Notes: a model not told the origin generated them from the letters alone. DNA of 64,000 nt from Schistosoma haematobium (GCF_000699445.3 NC_067200.1:14886510-14950509); one strand, 5' to 3'. Numbered from the stretch's first letter, positions 1-12,061 are shown. Made by a program: numbers and translations.

Positions 1-56
1 CATCTTCATCATATTCATCATATTCATCATATTCATCATATTCATCATACTCATCC
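1..56. repeat. (CAT/TTCATCATA)n microsatellite, partial, end of the preceding unit
   Basis: The window opens inside the CAT/ATTCAT repeat that closes a unit, so at least one more unit lies to the left. Confidence 0.9.
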
Positions 57-114
57 CCACCAACCACATCCACTCTACATGAACACGGAATCGGCACACT
101 CACATTGACCGATT

Positions 115-415
115 GAGTGGTGTGTGAATATCAGGTAGTCGACTGATCGATTGGTGAATTGTCGATGTGAGATTAGAGTGATGGGAAGTGTGTGTCAATG
201 AGGCAATGATGACGGTGATTGTGTGAAGTGAGTATGTGGTGTTGTATGGGTGTGATGACGTGAGAGGAGGCGGTGGTATGTGTGGTTGAGTTTGAGTTTG
301 AGGTGTGTGTGTGTGGACACAGAGTTGTGAATGTGGCAGACTGAATGCGACAGACTGACTGTAGGTGTGTGCAGTCGCTACGTATCACTGTACGAGGAGG
401 GTGAGTATTGTTTGG
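115..415. repeat. GT-rich (C-poor) block of the unit, left of tRNA
   Basis: About 300 bases in which the plus strand is strongly G+T biased and almost lacks C, including a (GT)n run near 305. It lies downstream of the tRNA in its direction of transcription. No AAAA occurs on the plus strand here, so no T4 pol III terminator follows the tRNA. The block recurs in all units with very few changes. No gene is seen in it. Confidence 0.85.
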
Positions 416-428
416 TCAGAAGCCGTTG

Positions 429-500
429 CGCCCGATGGGGGCTCGAACCCCCGACCCTCAGATTAAAAGTCTGATGCTCTACCGACTGAGCTAACCGGGC
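429..500 (-). tRNA. tRNA-Lys(UUU), copy 1, 72-nt form
   Basis: Minus-strand cloverleaf: 7-bp acceptor (GCCCGGT with ATCGGGC, one G-U), D arm GCTC-AGTCGGTA-GAGC, anticodon stem TCAGA/TCTGA with loop CTTTTAA (anticodon TTT, lysine), variable region GGGTC, T loop TTCGAGC, discriminator G. The A box (TAGCTCAGTCGG) and B box (GGTTCGAGCCC) of the internal pol III promoter are intact. No intron. The T arm has G5/C5, one base short of the canonical 73-nt form, giving a 4-bp T stem or a 6-nt T loop. Function: decodes AAA/AAG lysine codons if charged. It sits exactly where strand composition switches from GT-rich to CA-rich. Confidence 0.85.
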
Positions 501-510
501 TCGACTGTTC

Positions 511-800
511 GGCGCCGCTTGTCACACACATCAAAACCACCTCACACAACACACATGCACACTCACTCAAACAACACCATCTCAATCATCATACACCCTA
601 CAACTAACACCAAGCCACACTCAACATCCTCTCACACAATGCACACACACGCACACACACGCACACACAAACAAACAATCACTCAGTCAATCAACCAGAC
701 ATAAATCGAGACGCGGCTCTGTGCACACACTCACACACTCACACTCACAATAACACACACAACACACACACACACAACACACAACACACACACACACTTG
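511..800. repeat. CA-rich (G-poor) block of the unit, right of tRNA
   Basis: The plus strand is strongly C+A biased with (CA)n runs interrupted by single bases. It is the upstream flank of the tRNA. Length varies between units through CA-repeat changes. A marker near 640 has three states among units (AATGCAC, AATCGCAC, AATAGCAC), useful for following exchange between copies. Confidence 0.85.
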
Positions 801-844
801 CTTCTCCATTGGGAATCTCTACCGAACTACTCCGATCACCATAC

Positions 845-1324
845 TGTTATAACTTGTGACCGCCGGTTATTGTGCAGTGACTTATCGATCGGATCAATAA
901 CGCGTAAAATACGTGCGAGCCGCCTAGATTCCTAATTGGTCCTGCTTTCCGTCTAGCCCAGCCAGTTTAGTCCAGAACACAAGTCTCAGCCTCTGCGATA
1001 TGCATCGTTATATTACAAACATTCTGAGTTTATATACCAATCAAACAGACCACAACGTACCAATATAATATGAAACAACATTTGTACAAGAATTAGCCAG
1101 ATTTGGCTGTGAATGAGGGAGGTAGAAATTCATATACTGAGTATAACTCAAGAATGGTAAAACGTATAATAATAGTTTATGGGTCAAAATAAACCTTGTA
1201 ATAAGAGGAATATGAATATGCATACTTTAGTTAATTAATAATTATACAATAGAAATATACGTTTAGTATTGGTCCATAAAAGGATCCCAAAGTTATCATT
1301 CATTATGTTTATCGGGATATAACA
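845..1324 (-). mobile_element. Solo LTR (480 bp) with 5-bp target duplication, unit 1
   Basis: The ends are TGTTATA...TATAACA, matching the TG...CA rule for LTRs. The five bases on both outer sides are CATAC (840-844 and 1325-1329), a perfect 5-bp target-site duplication typical of LTR retrotransposon integration. Near the middle the minus strand carries a good TATA box (GGTATATAAACTCAG), so the LTR is oriented like the tRNA. There is no internal retroelement sequence, primer-binding site or second LTR, so this is a recombination-derived solo LTR. It lies 345 bp upstream of the tRNA 5' end. The same LTR exists off-array at 33121-36827, confirming a dispersed family. Clade (Gypsy or other) is not determinable. 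Confidence 0.85.
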
Positions 1325-1494
1325 CATACACAATGTTCCATTGCAGCCATAAATGTTGCACGCCACACTCTTTAACCGTATCTGTCTTCCCACCACTACC
1401 CGTTTGTCTCCTCTACTTACACTTCCTCCGACTCCTACCACTCCTAATAGCAATCACACTCATACTGCTGCTCCCACTATTCCCACTCTTCCTG

Positions 1495-1815
1495 CTCTCA
1501 TTCTCCAACAACTACAAATCATCCTACAACTCCTCCTTCTCCTCATCCTCTTCTTCCTCCTCCCTCACCTACTCATCCTCCTCCTAAACCTACTCCTACT
1601 CCTCCCAATCCTAATCCTCTTCTTCATCATATTCCATATCATACACATCAAATACACCCTCCTCCGCTTCTCCTTCTTCTTCTTCTTCTTCTTCTTCTTC
1701 TTCTTCTTCTTCATCATCATCATCATCATCATCATCATCTTCATCATATTCATCATATTCATCATATTCATCATATTCATCATACTCATCCCCACCAACC
1801 ACATCCACTCTACAT
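1495..1815. repeat. G-free pyrimidine tract of the unit (single G in 321 nt)
   Basis: The plus strand has one G (position 1666) in 321 bases, mostly CTC/TCC/CTT/CAT triplets. Each unit has the equivalent tract. The tract is rich in homopyrimidine runs that could form triplex DNA. Its minus-strand translation gives acidic or Met-rich simple repeats, not a credible protein. Confidence 0.8.
1671..1790. repeat. (CTT)n(CAT)n(ATTCAT)n microsatellite, unit 1
   Basis: Pure CTT to CAT transition without interruptions, 120 bp. Confidence 0.9.
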
Positions 1816-2163
1816 GAACACGGAATCGGCACACTCACATTGACCGATTGAGTGGTGTGTGAATATCAGGTAGTCGACTGATCGATTGGTGAATTGTCGA
1901 TGTGAGATTAGAGTGATGGGAAGTGTGTGTCAATGAGGCAATGATGACGGTGATTGTGTGAAGTGAGTATGTGGTGTTGTATGGGTGTGATGACGTGAGA
2001 GGAGGCGGTGGTATGTGTGGTTGAGTTTGAGTTTGAGGTGTGTGTGTGTGGACACAGAGTTGTGAATGTGGCAGACTGAATGCGACAGACTGACTGTAGG
2101 TGTGTGCAGTCGCTACGTATCACTGTACGAGGAGGGTGAGTATTGTTTGGTCAGAAGCCGTTG

Positions 2164-2235
2164 CGCCCGATGGGGGCTCGAACCCCCGACCCTCAGATTA
2201 AAAGTCTGATGCTCTACCGACTGAGCTAACCGGGC
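2164..2235 (-). tRNA. tRNA-Lys(UUU), copy 2, 72-nt form
   Basis: Same sequence as copy 1, T arm G5/C5. Confidence 0.85.
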
Positions 2236-2579
2236 TCGACTGTTCGGCGCCGCTTGTCACACACATCAAAACCACCTCACACAACACACATGCACACTCA
2301 CTCAAACAACACCATCTCAATCATCATACACCCTACAACTAACACCAAGCCACACTCAACATCCTCTCACACAATCGCACACACACGCACACACACGCAC
2401 ACACAAACAAACAATCACTCAGTCAATCAACCAGACATAAATCGAGACGCGGCTCTGTGCACACACTCACACACTCACACTCACAATAACACACACACAC
2501 ACACACACACAACACACAACACACACACACACTTGCTTCTCCATTGGGAATCTCTACCGAACTACTCCGATCACCATAC

Positions 2580-3059
2580 TGTTATAACTTGTGACCGCCG
2601 GTTATTGTGCAGTGACTTATCGATCGGATCAATAACGCGTAAAATACGTGCGAGCCGCCTAGATTCCTAATTGGTCCTGCTTTCCGTCTAGCCCAGCCAG
2701 TTTAGTCCAGAACACAAGTCTCAGCCTCTGCGATATGCATCGTTATATTACAAACATTCTGAGTTTATATACCAATCAAACAGACCACAACGTACCAATA
2801 TAATATGAAACAACATTTGTACAAGAATTAGCCAGATTTGGCTGTGAATGAGGGAGGTAGAAATTCATATACTGAGTATAACTCAAGAATGGTAAAACGT
2901 ATAATAATAGTTTATGGGTCAAAATAAACCTTGTAATAAGAGGAATATGAATATGCATACTTTAGTTAATTAATAATTATACAATAGAAATATGCGTTTA
3001 GTATTGGTCCATAAAAGGATCCCAAAGTTATCATTCATTATGTTTATCGGGATATAACA
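2580..3059 (-). mobile_element. Solo LTR, unit 2
   Basis: 480 bp, same ends and CATAC duplication as unit 1. Confidence 0.83.
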
Positions 3060-3400
3060 CATACACAATGTTCCATTGCAGCCATAAATGTTGCACGCCA
3101 CACTCTTTAACCGTATCTGTCTTCCCACCACTACCCGTTTGTCTCCTCTACTTACACTTCCTCCGACTCCTACCACTCCTAATAGCAATCACACTCATAC
3201 TGCTGCTCCCACTATTCCCACTCTTCCTGCTCTCATTCTCCAACAACTACAAATCATCCTACAACTCCTCCTTCTCCTCATCCTCTTCTTCCTCCTCCCT
3301 CACCTACTCATCCTCCTCCTAAACCTACTCCTACTCCTCCCAATCCTAATCCTCTTCTTCATCATATTCCATATCATACACATCAAATACCTCCTCCGCT

Positions 3401-3537
3401 TCACTCTCCTCTTCTTCTTCTTCTTCTTCTTCTTCTTCTTCTTCTTCACCATCATTATCATCATCATCATCATCATCTTCATCATATTCATCATATTCAT
3501 CATATTCATCATATTCATCATATTCATCATACTCATC
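3401..3537. repeat. Trinucleotide microsatellite, unit 2
   Basis: 137 bp, the longest. Carries the CACCATCATTAT interruption and has lost three bases just upstream. Confidence 0.88.
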
Positions 3538-3910
3538 CCCACCAACCACATCCACTCTACATGAACACGGAATCGGCACACTCACATTGACCGATTGAGT
3601 GGTGTGTGAATATCAGGTAGTCGACTGATCGATTGGTGAATTGTCGATGTGAGATTAGAGTGATGGGAAGTGTGTGTCAATGAGGCAATGATGACGGTGA
3701 TTGTGTGAAGTGAGTATGTGGTGTTGTATGGGTGTGATGACGTGAGAGGAGGCGGTGGTATGTGTGGTTGAGTTTGAGTTTGAGGTGTGTGTGTGTGGAC
3801 ACAGAGTTGTGAATGTGGCAGACTGAATGCGACAGACTGACTGTAGGTGTGTGCAGTCGCTACGTATCACTGTACGAGGAGGGTGAGTATTGTTTGGTCA
3901 GAAGCCGTTG

Positions 3911-3981
3911 CGCCCGATGGGGGCTCGAACCCCGACCCTCAGATTAAAAGTCTGATGCTCTACCGACTGAGCTAACCGGGC
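3911..3981 (-). tRNA. tRNA-Lys(UUU), copy 3, 71-nt form
   Basis: Cloverleaf as copy 1 but the T arm reads GGGG-TTCGAGC-CCCC, a 4-bp T stem, two bases short of canonical. A and B boxes intact. Confidence 0.78.
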
Positions 3982-4226
3982 TCGACTGTTCGGCGCCGCT
4001 TGTCACACACATCAAAACCACCTCACACAACACACATGCACACTCACTCAAACAACACCATCTCAATCATCATACACCCTACAACTAACACCAAGCCACA
4101 CTCAACATCCTCTCACACAATCGCACACACACACACACGCACACACAAACAAACAATCACTCAGTCAATCAACCAGACATAAATCGAGACGCGGCTCTGT
4201 GCACACACTCACACACTCACACTCAC

Positions 4227-4262
<36 letters not shown>

Positions 4263-4322
4263 CACACACACACACTTGCTTCTCCATTGGGAATCTCTAC
4301 CGAACTACTCCGATCACCATAC

Positions 4323-4802
4323 TGTTATAACTTGTGACCGCCGGTTATTGTGCAGTGACTTATCGATCGGATCAATAACGCGTAAAATACGTGCGAGCCG
4401 CCTAGATTCCTAATTGGTCCTGCTTTCCGTCTAGCCCAGCCAGTTTAGTCCAGAACACAAGTCTCAGCCTCTGCGATATGCATCGTTATATTACAAACAT
4501 TCTGAGTTTATATACCAATCAAACAGACCACAACGTACCAATATAATATGAAACAACATTTGTACAAGAATTAGCCAGATTTGGCTGTGAATGAGGGAGG
4601 TAGAAATTCATATACTGAGTATAACTCAAGAATGGTAAAACGTATAATAATAGTTTATGGGTCAAAATAAACCTTGTAATAAGAGGAATATGAATATGCA
4701 TACTTTAGTTAATTAATAATTATACAATAGAAATATGCGTTTAGTATTGGTCCATAAAAGGATCCCAAAGTTATCATTCATTATGTTTATCGGGATATAA
4801 CA
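4323..4802 (-). mobile_element. Solo LTR, unit 3
   Basis: 480 bp, CATAC on both sides. Confidence 0.83.
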
Positions 4803-5148
4803 CATACACAATGTTCCATTGCAGCCATAAATGTTGCACGCCACACTCTTTAACCGTATCTGTCTTCCCACCACTACCCGTTTGTCTCCTCTACTTACAC
4901 TTCCTCCGACTCCTACCACTCCTAATAGCAATCACACTCATACTGCTGCTCCCACTATTCCCACTCTTCCTGCTCTCATTCTCCAACAACTACAAATCAT
5001 CCTACAACTCCTCCTTCTCCTCATCCTCTTCTTCCTCCTCCCTCACCTACTCATCCTCCTCCTAAACCTACTCCTACTCCTCCCAATCCTAATCCTCTTC
5101 TTCATCATATTCCATATCATACACATCAAATACACCCTCCTCCGCTTC

Positions 5149-5277
5149 TCCTTCTTCTTCTTCTTCTTCTTCTTCTTCTTCTTCTTCACCATCATTATCA
5201 TCATCATCATCATCATCTTCATCATATTCATCATATTCATCATATTCATCATATTCATCATATTCATCATACTCATC
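5149..5277. repeat. Trinucleotide microsatellite, unit 3
   Basis: 129 bp with the CACCATCATTAT interruption. Confidence 0.88.
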
Positions 5278-5650
5278 CCCACCAACCACATCCACTCTAC
5301 ATGAACACGGAATCGGCACACTCACATTGACCGATTGAGTGGTGTGTGAATATCAGGTAGTCGACTGATCGATTGGTGAATTGTCGATGTGAGATTAGAG
5401 TGATGGGAAGTGTGTGTCAATGAGGCAATGATGACGGTGATTGTGTGAAGTGAGTATGTGGTGTTGTATGGGTGTGATGACGTGAGAGGAGGCGGTGGTA
5501 TGTGTGGTTGAGTTTGAGTTTGAGGTGTGTGTGTGTGGACACAGAGTTGTGAATGTGGCAGACTGAATGCGACAGACTGACTGTAGGTGTGTGCAGTCGC
5601 TACGTATCACTGTACGAGGAGGGTGAGTATTGTTTGGTCAGAAGCCGTTG

Positions 5651-5723
5651 CGCCCGATGGGGGGCTCGAACCCCCGACCCTCAGATTAAAAGTCTGATGC
5701 TCTACCGACTGAGCTAACCGGGC
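5651..5723 (-). tRNA. tRNA-Lys(UUU), copy 4, canonical 73-nt form
   Basis: One of only two copies with a canonical T arm: 5-bp stem GGGGG/CCCCC and 7-nt loop TTCGAGC. All other positions are as in copy 1. The best candidate for a fully functional gene on structure alone. Confidence 0.93.
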
Positions 5724-6041
5724 TCGACTGTTCGGCGCCGCTTGTCACACACATCAAAACCACCTCACACAACACACATGCACACTCACTCAAACAACAC
5801 CATCTCAATCATCATACACCCTACAACTAACACCAAGCCACACTCAACATCCTCTCACACAATCGCACACACACGCACACACAAACAAACAATCACTCAG
5901 TCAATCAACCAGACATAAATCGAGACGCGGCTCTGTGCACACACTCACACACTCACACTCACAACACACACACACACACAACACACACACACACTTGCTT
6001 CTCCATTGGGAATCTCTACCGAACTACTCCGATCACCATAC

Positions 6042-6521
6042 TGTTATAACTTGTGACCGCCGGTTATTGTGCAGTGACTTATCGATCGGATCAATAACGC
6101 GTAAAATACGTGCGAGCCGCCTAGATTCCTAATTGGTCCTGCTTTCCGTCTAGCCCAGCCAGTTTAGTCCAGAACACAAGTCTCAGCCTCTGCGATATGC
6201 ATCGTTATATTACAAACATTCTGAGTTTATATACCAATCAAACAGACCACAACGTACCAATATAATATGAAACAACATTTGTACAAGAATTAGCCAGATT
6301 TGGCTGTGAATGAGGGAGGTAGAAATTCATATACTGAGTATAACTCAAGAATGGTAAAACGTATAATAATAGTTTATGGGTCAAAATAAAGCTTGTAATA
6401 AGAGGAATATGAATATGCATACTTTAGTTAATTAATAATTATACAATAGAAATATGCGTTTAGTATTGGTCCATAAAAGGATCCCAAAGTTATCATTCAT
6501 TATGTTTATCGGGATATAACA
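6042..6521 (-). mobile_element. Solo LTR, unit 4
   Basis: 480 bp. Has the private change AAAGCTTG for AAACCTTG, shared only with the distant unit 18. Confidence 0.83.
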
Positions 6522-6867
6522 CATACACAATGTTCCATTGCAGCCATAAATGTTGCACGCCACACTCTTTAACCGTATCTGTCTTCCCACCACTACCCGT
6601 TTGTCTCCTCTACTTACACTTCCTCCGACTCCTACCACTCCTAATAGCAATCACACTCATACTGCTGCTCCCACTATTCCCACTCTTCCTGCTCTCATTC
6701 TCCAACAACTACAAATCATCCTACAACTCCTCCTTCTCCTCATCCTCTTCTTCCTCCTCCCTCACCTACTCATCCTCCTCCTAAACCTACTCCTACTCCT
6801 CCCAATCCTAATCCTCTTCTTCATCATATTCCATATCATACACATCAAATACACCCTCCTCCGCTTC

Positions 6868-6990
6868 TCCTTCTTCTTCTTCTTCTTCTTCTTCTTCTTC
6901 TTCTTCTTCACCATCATTATCATCATCATCATCATCATCTTCATCATATTCATCATATTCATCATATTCATCATATTCATCATACTCATC
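6868..6990. repeat. Trinucleotide microsatellite, unit 4
   Basis: 123 bp with the CACCATCATTAT interruption. Confidence 0.88.
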
Positions 6991-7363
6991 CCCACCAACC
7001 ACATCCACTCTACATGAACACGGAATCGGCACACTCACATTGACCGATTGAGTGGTGTGTGAATATCAGGTAGTCGACTGATCGATTGGTGAATTGTCGA
7101 TGTGAGATTAGAGTGATGGGAAGTGTGTGTCAATGAGGCAATGATGACGGTGATTGTGTGAAGTGAGTATGTGGTGTTGTATGGGTGTGATGACGTGAGA
7201 GGAGGCGGTGGTATGTGTGGTTGAGTTTGAGTTTGAGGTGTGTGTGTGTGGACACAGAGTTGTGAATGTGGCAGACTGAATGCGACAGACTGACTGTAGG
7301 TGTGTGCAGTCGCTACGTATCACTGTACGAGGAGGGTGAGTATTGTTTGGTCAGAAGCCGTTG

Positions 7364-7434
7364 CGCCCGATGGGGGCTCGAACCCCGACCCTCAGATTAA
7401 AAGTCTGATGCTCTACCGACTGAGCTAACCGGGC
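7364..7434 (-). tRNA. tRNA-Lys(UUU), copy 5, 71-nt form
   Basis: 4-bp T stem form, otherwise unchanged. Confidence 0.78.
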
Positions 7435-7778
7435 TCGACTGTTCGGCGCCGCTTGTCACACACATCAAAACCACCTCACACAACACACATGCACACTCAC
7501 TCAAACAACACCATCTCAATCATCATACACCCTACAACTAACACCAAGCCACACTCAACATCCTCTCACACAATAGCACACACACGCACACACACGCACA
7601 CACAAACAAACAATCACTCAGTCAATCAACCAGACATAAATCGAGACGCGGCTCTGTGCACACACTCACACACTCACACTCACAATAACACACACACACA
7701 CACACACACAACACACAACACACACACACACTTGCTTCTCCATTGGGAATCTCTACCGAACTACTCCGATCACCATAC

Positions 7779-8258
7779 TGTTATAACTTGTGACCGCCGG
7801 TTATTGTGCAGTGACTTATCGATCGGATCAATAACGCGTAAAATACGTGCGAGCCGCCTAGATTCCTAATTGGTCCTGCTTTCCGTCTAGCCCAGCCAGT
7901 TTAGTCCAGAACACAAGTCTCAGCCTCTGCGATATGCATCGTTATATTACAAACATTCTGAGTTTATATACCAATCAAACAGACCACAACGTACCAATAT
8001 AATATGAAACAACATTTGTACAAGAATTAGCCAGATTTGGCTGTGAATGAGGGAGGTAGAAATTCATATACTGAGTATAACTCAAGAATGGTAAAACGTA
8101 TAATAATAGTTTATGGGTCAAAATAAACCTTGTAATAAGAGGAATATGAATATGCATACTTTAGTTAATTAATAATTATACAATAGAAATATACGTTTAG
8201 TATTGGTCCATAAAAGGATCCCAAAGTTATCATTCATTATGTTTATCGGGATATAACA
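7779..8258 (-). mobile_element. Solo LTR, unit 5
   Basis: 480 bp, CATAC duplication. Confidence 0.83.
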
Positions 8259-8605
8259 CATACACAATGTTCCATTGCAGCCATAAATGTTGCACGCCAC
8301 ACTCTTTAACCGTATCTGTCTTCCCACCACTACCCGTTTGTCTCCTCTACTTACACTTCCTCCGACTCCTACCACTCCTAATAGCAATCACACTCATACT
8401 GCTGCTCCCACTATTCCCACTCTTCCTGCTCTCATTCTCCAACAACTACAAATCATCCTACAACTCCTCCTTCTCCTCATCCTCTTCTTCCTCCTCCCTC
8501 ACCTACTCATCCTCCTCCTAAACCTACTCCTACTCCTCCCAATCCTAATCCTCTTCTTCATCATATTCCATATCATACACATCAAATACACCCTCCTCCG
8601 CTTCT

Positions 8606-8727
8606 CCTTCTTCTTCTTCTTCTTCTTCTTCTTCTTCTTCTTCTTCACCATCATTATCATCATCATCATCATCATCTTCATCATATTCATCATATTCATC
8701 ATATTCATCATATTCATCATACTCATC
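8606..8727. repeat. Trinucleotide microsatellite, unit 5
   Basis: 122 bp with the CACCATCATTAT interruption. Confidence 0.88.
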
Positions 8728-9100
8728 CCCACCAACCACATCCACTCTACATGAACACGGAATCGGCACACTCACATTGACCGATTGAGTGGTGTGTGAA
8801 TATCAGGTAGTCGACTGATCGATTGGTGAATTGTCGATGTGAGATTAGAGTGATGGGAAGTGTGTGTCAATGAGGCAATGATGACGGTGATTGTGTGAAG
8901 TGAGTATGTGGTGTTGTATGGGTGTGATGACGTGAGAGGAGGCGGTGGTATGTGTGGTTGAGTTTGAGTTTGAGGTGTGTGTGTGTGGACACAGAGTTGT
9001 GAATGTGGCAGACTGAATGCGACAGACTGACTGTAGGTGTGTGCAGTCGCTACGTATCACTGTACGAGGAGGGTGAGTATTGTTTGGTCAGAAGCCGTTG

Positions 9101-9171
9101 CGCCCGATGGGGGCTCGAACCCCGACCCTCAGATTAAAAGTCTGATGCTCTACCGACTGAGCTAACCGGGC
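9101..9171 (-). tRNA. tRNA-Lys(UUU), copy 6, 71-nt form
   Basis: 4-bp T stem form. Confidence 0.78.
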
Positions 9172-9500
9172 TCGACTGTTCGGCGCCGCTTGTCACACAC
9201 ATCAAAACCACCTCACACAACACACATGCACACTCACTCAAACAACACCATCTCAATCATCATACACCCTACAACTAACACCAAGCCACACTCAACATCC
9301 TCTCACACAATGCACACACACGCACACACACGCACACACAAACAAACAATCACTCAGTCAATCAACCAGACATAAATCGAGACGCGGCTCTGTGCACACA
9401 CTCACACACTCACACTCACAATACACACACACACACACAACACACACACACACTTGCTTCTCCATTGGGAATCTCTACCGAACTACTCCGATCACCATAC

Positions 9501-9980
9501 TGTTATAACTTGTGACCGCCGGTTATTGTGCAGTGACTTATCGATCGGATCAATAACGCGTAAAATACGTGCGAGCCGCCTAGATTCCTAATTGGTCCTG
9601 CTTTCCGTCTAGCCCAGCCAGTTTAGTCCAGAACACAAGTCTCAGCCTCTGCGATATGCATCGTTATATTACAAACATTCTGAGTTTATATACCAATCAA
9701 ACAGACCACAACGTACCAATATAATATGAAACAACATTTGTACAAGAATTAGCCAGATTTGGCTGTGAATGAGGGAGGTAGAAATTCATATACTGAGTAT
9801 AACTCAAGAATGGTAAAACGTATAATAATAGTTTATGGGTCAAAATAAACCTTGTAATAAGAGGAATATGAATATGCATACTTTAGTTAATTAATAATTA
9901 TACAATAGAAATATACGTTTAGTATTGGTCCATAAAAGGATCCCAAAGTTATCATTCATTATGTTTATCGGGATATAACA
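9501..9980 (-). mobile_element. Solo LTR, unit 6
   Basis: 480 bp, CATAC duplication. Confidence 0.83.
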
Positions 9981-10326
9981 CATACACAATGTTCCATTGC
10001 AGCCATAAATGTTGCACGCCACACTCTTTAACCGTATCTGTCTTCCCACCACTACCCGTTTGTCTCCTCTACTTACACTTCCTCCGACTCCTACCACTCC
10101 TAATAGCAATCACACTCATACTGCTGCTCCCACTATTCCCACTCTTCCTGCTCTCATTCTCCAACAACTACAAATCATCCTCCAACTCCTCCTTCTCCTC
10201 ATCCTCTTCTTCCTCCTCCCTCACCTACTCATCCTCCTCCTAAACCTACTCCTACTCCTCCCAATCCTAATCCTCTTCTTCATCATATTCCATATCATAC
10301 ACATCAAATACACCCTCCTCCGCTTC

Positions 10327-10362
10327 TCCTTCTTCTTCTTCTTCTTCTTCTCATCATCATCA

Positions 10363-10398
<36 letters not shown>

Positions 10399-10450
10399 TT
10401 CATCATATTCATCATATTCATCATATTCATCATATTCATCATACTCATCC
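10327..10450. repeat. Trinucleotide microsatellite, unit 6
   Basis: 124 bp. A single-base loss after the CTT run puts the CAT run in a different phase, and an extra ATTCAT appears early; unique to this unit. Confidence 0.88.
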
Positions 10451-10822
10451 CCACCAACCACATCCACTCTACATGAACACGGAATCGGCACACTCACATT
10501 GACCGATTGAGTGGTGTGTGAATATCAGGTAGTCGACTGATCGATTGGTGAATTGTCGATGTGAGATTAGAGTGATGGGAAGTGTGTGTCAATGAGGCAA
10601 TGATGACGGTGATTGTGTGAAGTGAGTATGTGGTGTTGTATGGGTGTGATGACGTGAGAGGAGGCGGTGGTATGTGTGGTTGAGTTTGAGTTTGAGGTGT
10701 GTGTGTGTGGACACAGAGTTGTGAATGTGGCAGACTGAATGCGACAGACTGACTGTAGGTGTGTGCAGTCGCTACGTATCACTGTACGAGGAGGGTGAGT
10801 ATTGTTTGGTCAGAAGCCGTTG

Positions 10823-10893
10823 CGCCCGATGGGGGCTCGAACCCCGACCCTCAGATTAAAAGTCTGATGCTCTACCGACTGAGCTAACCGGGC
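10823..10893 (-). tRNA. tRNA-Lys(UUU), copy 7, 71-nt form
   Basis: 4-bp T stem form. Confidence 0.78.
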
Positions 10894-11236
10894 TCGACTG
10901 TTCGGCGCCGCTTGTCACACACATCAAAACCACCTCACACAACACACATGCACACTCACTCAAACAACACCATCTCAATCATCATACACCCTACAACTAA
11001 CACCAAGCCACACTCAACATCCTCTCACACAATAGCACACACACGCACACACACGCACACACAAACAAACAATCACTCAGTCAATCAACCAGACATAAAT
11101 CGAGACGCGGCTCTGTGCACACACTCACACACTCACACTCACAATAACACACACAACACACACACACAACACACAACACACACACACACTTGCTTCTCCA
11201 TTGGGAATCTCTACCGAACTACTCCGATCACCATAC

Positions 11237-11715
11237 TGTTATAACTTGTGACCGCCGGTTATTGTGCAGTGACTTATCGATCGGATCAATAACGCGTAAA
11301 ATACGTGCGAGCCGCCTAGATTCCTAATTGGTCCTGCTTTCCGTCTAGCCCAGCCAGTTTAGTCCAGAACACAAGTCTCAGCCTCTGCGATATGCATCGT
11401 TATATTACAAACATTCTGAGTTTATATACCAATCAAACAGACCACAACGTACCAATATAATATGAAACAACATTTGTACAAGAATTAGCCAGATTTGGCT
11501 GTGAATGAGGAGGTAGAAATTCATATACTGAGTATAACTCAAGAATGGTAAAACGTATAATAATAGTTTATGGGTCAAAATAAACCTTGTAATAAGAGGA
11601 ATATGAATATGCATACTTTAGTTAATTAATAATTATACAATAGAAATATACGTTTAGTATTGGTCCATAAAAGGATCCCAAAGTTATCATTCATTATGTT
11701 TATCGGGATATAACA
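11237..11715 (-). mobile_element. Solo LTR, unit 7
   Basis: 479 bp: one G lost in the GAGGGAGG run near 11508. CATAC duplication intact. Confidence 0.83.
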
Positions 11716-12061
11716 CATACACAATGTTCCATTGCAGCCATAAATGTTGCACGCCACACTCTTTAACCGTATCTGTCTTCCCACCACTACCCGTTTGTCT
11801 CCTCTACTTACACTTCCTCCGACTCCTACCACTCCTAATAGCAATCACACTCATACTGCTGCTCCCACTATTCCCACTCTTCCTGCTCTCATTCTCCAAC
11901 AACTACAAATCATCCTACAACTCCTCCTTCTCCTCATCCTCTTCTTCCTCCTCCCTCACCTACTCATCCTCCTCCTAAACCTACTCCTACTCCTCCCAAT
12001 CCTAATCCTCTTCTTCATCATATTCCATATCATACACATCAAATACACCCTCCTCCGCTTC

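Noticed and set aside
429..500. tRNA read as a retrotransposon primer-binding site
   Set aside because: The full cloverleaf and internal promoter are present, and no LTR end adjoins it; the LTR lies 345 bp away.
1181..1192. AATAAA in the plus strand of each LTR as a polyadenylation signal
   Set aside because: The TATA box places the LTR on the minus strand, so this motif would be antisense; no minus-strand AATAAA was seen.
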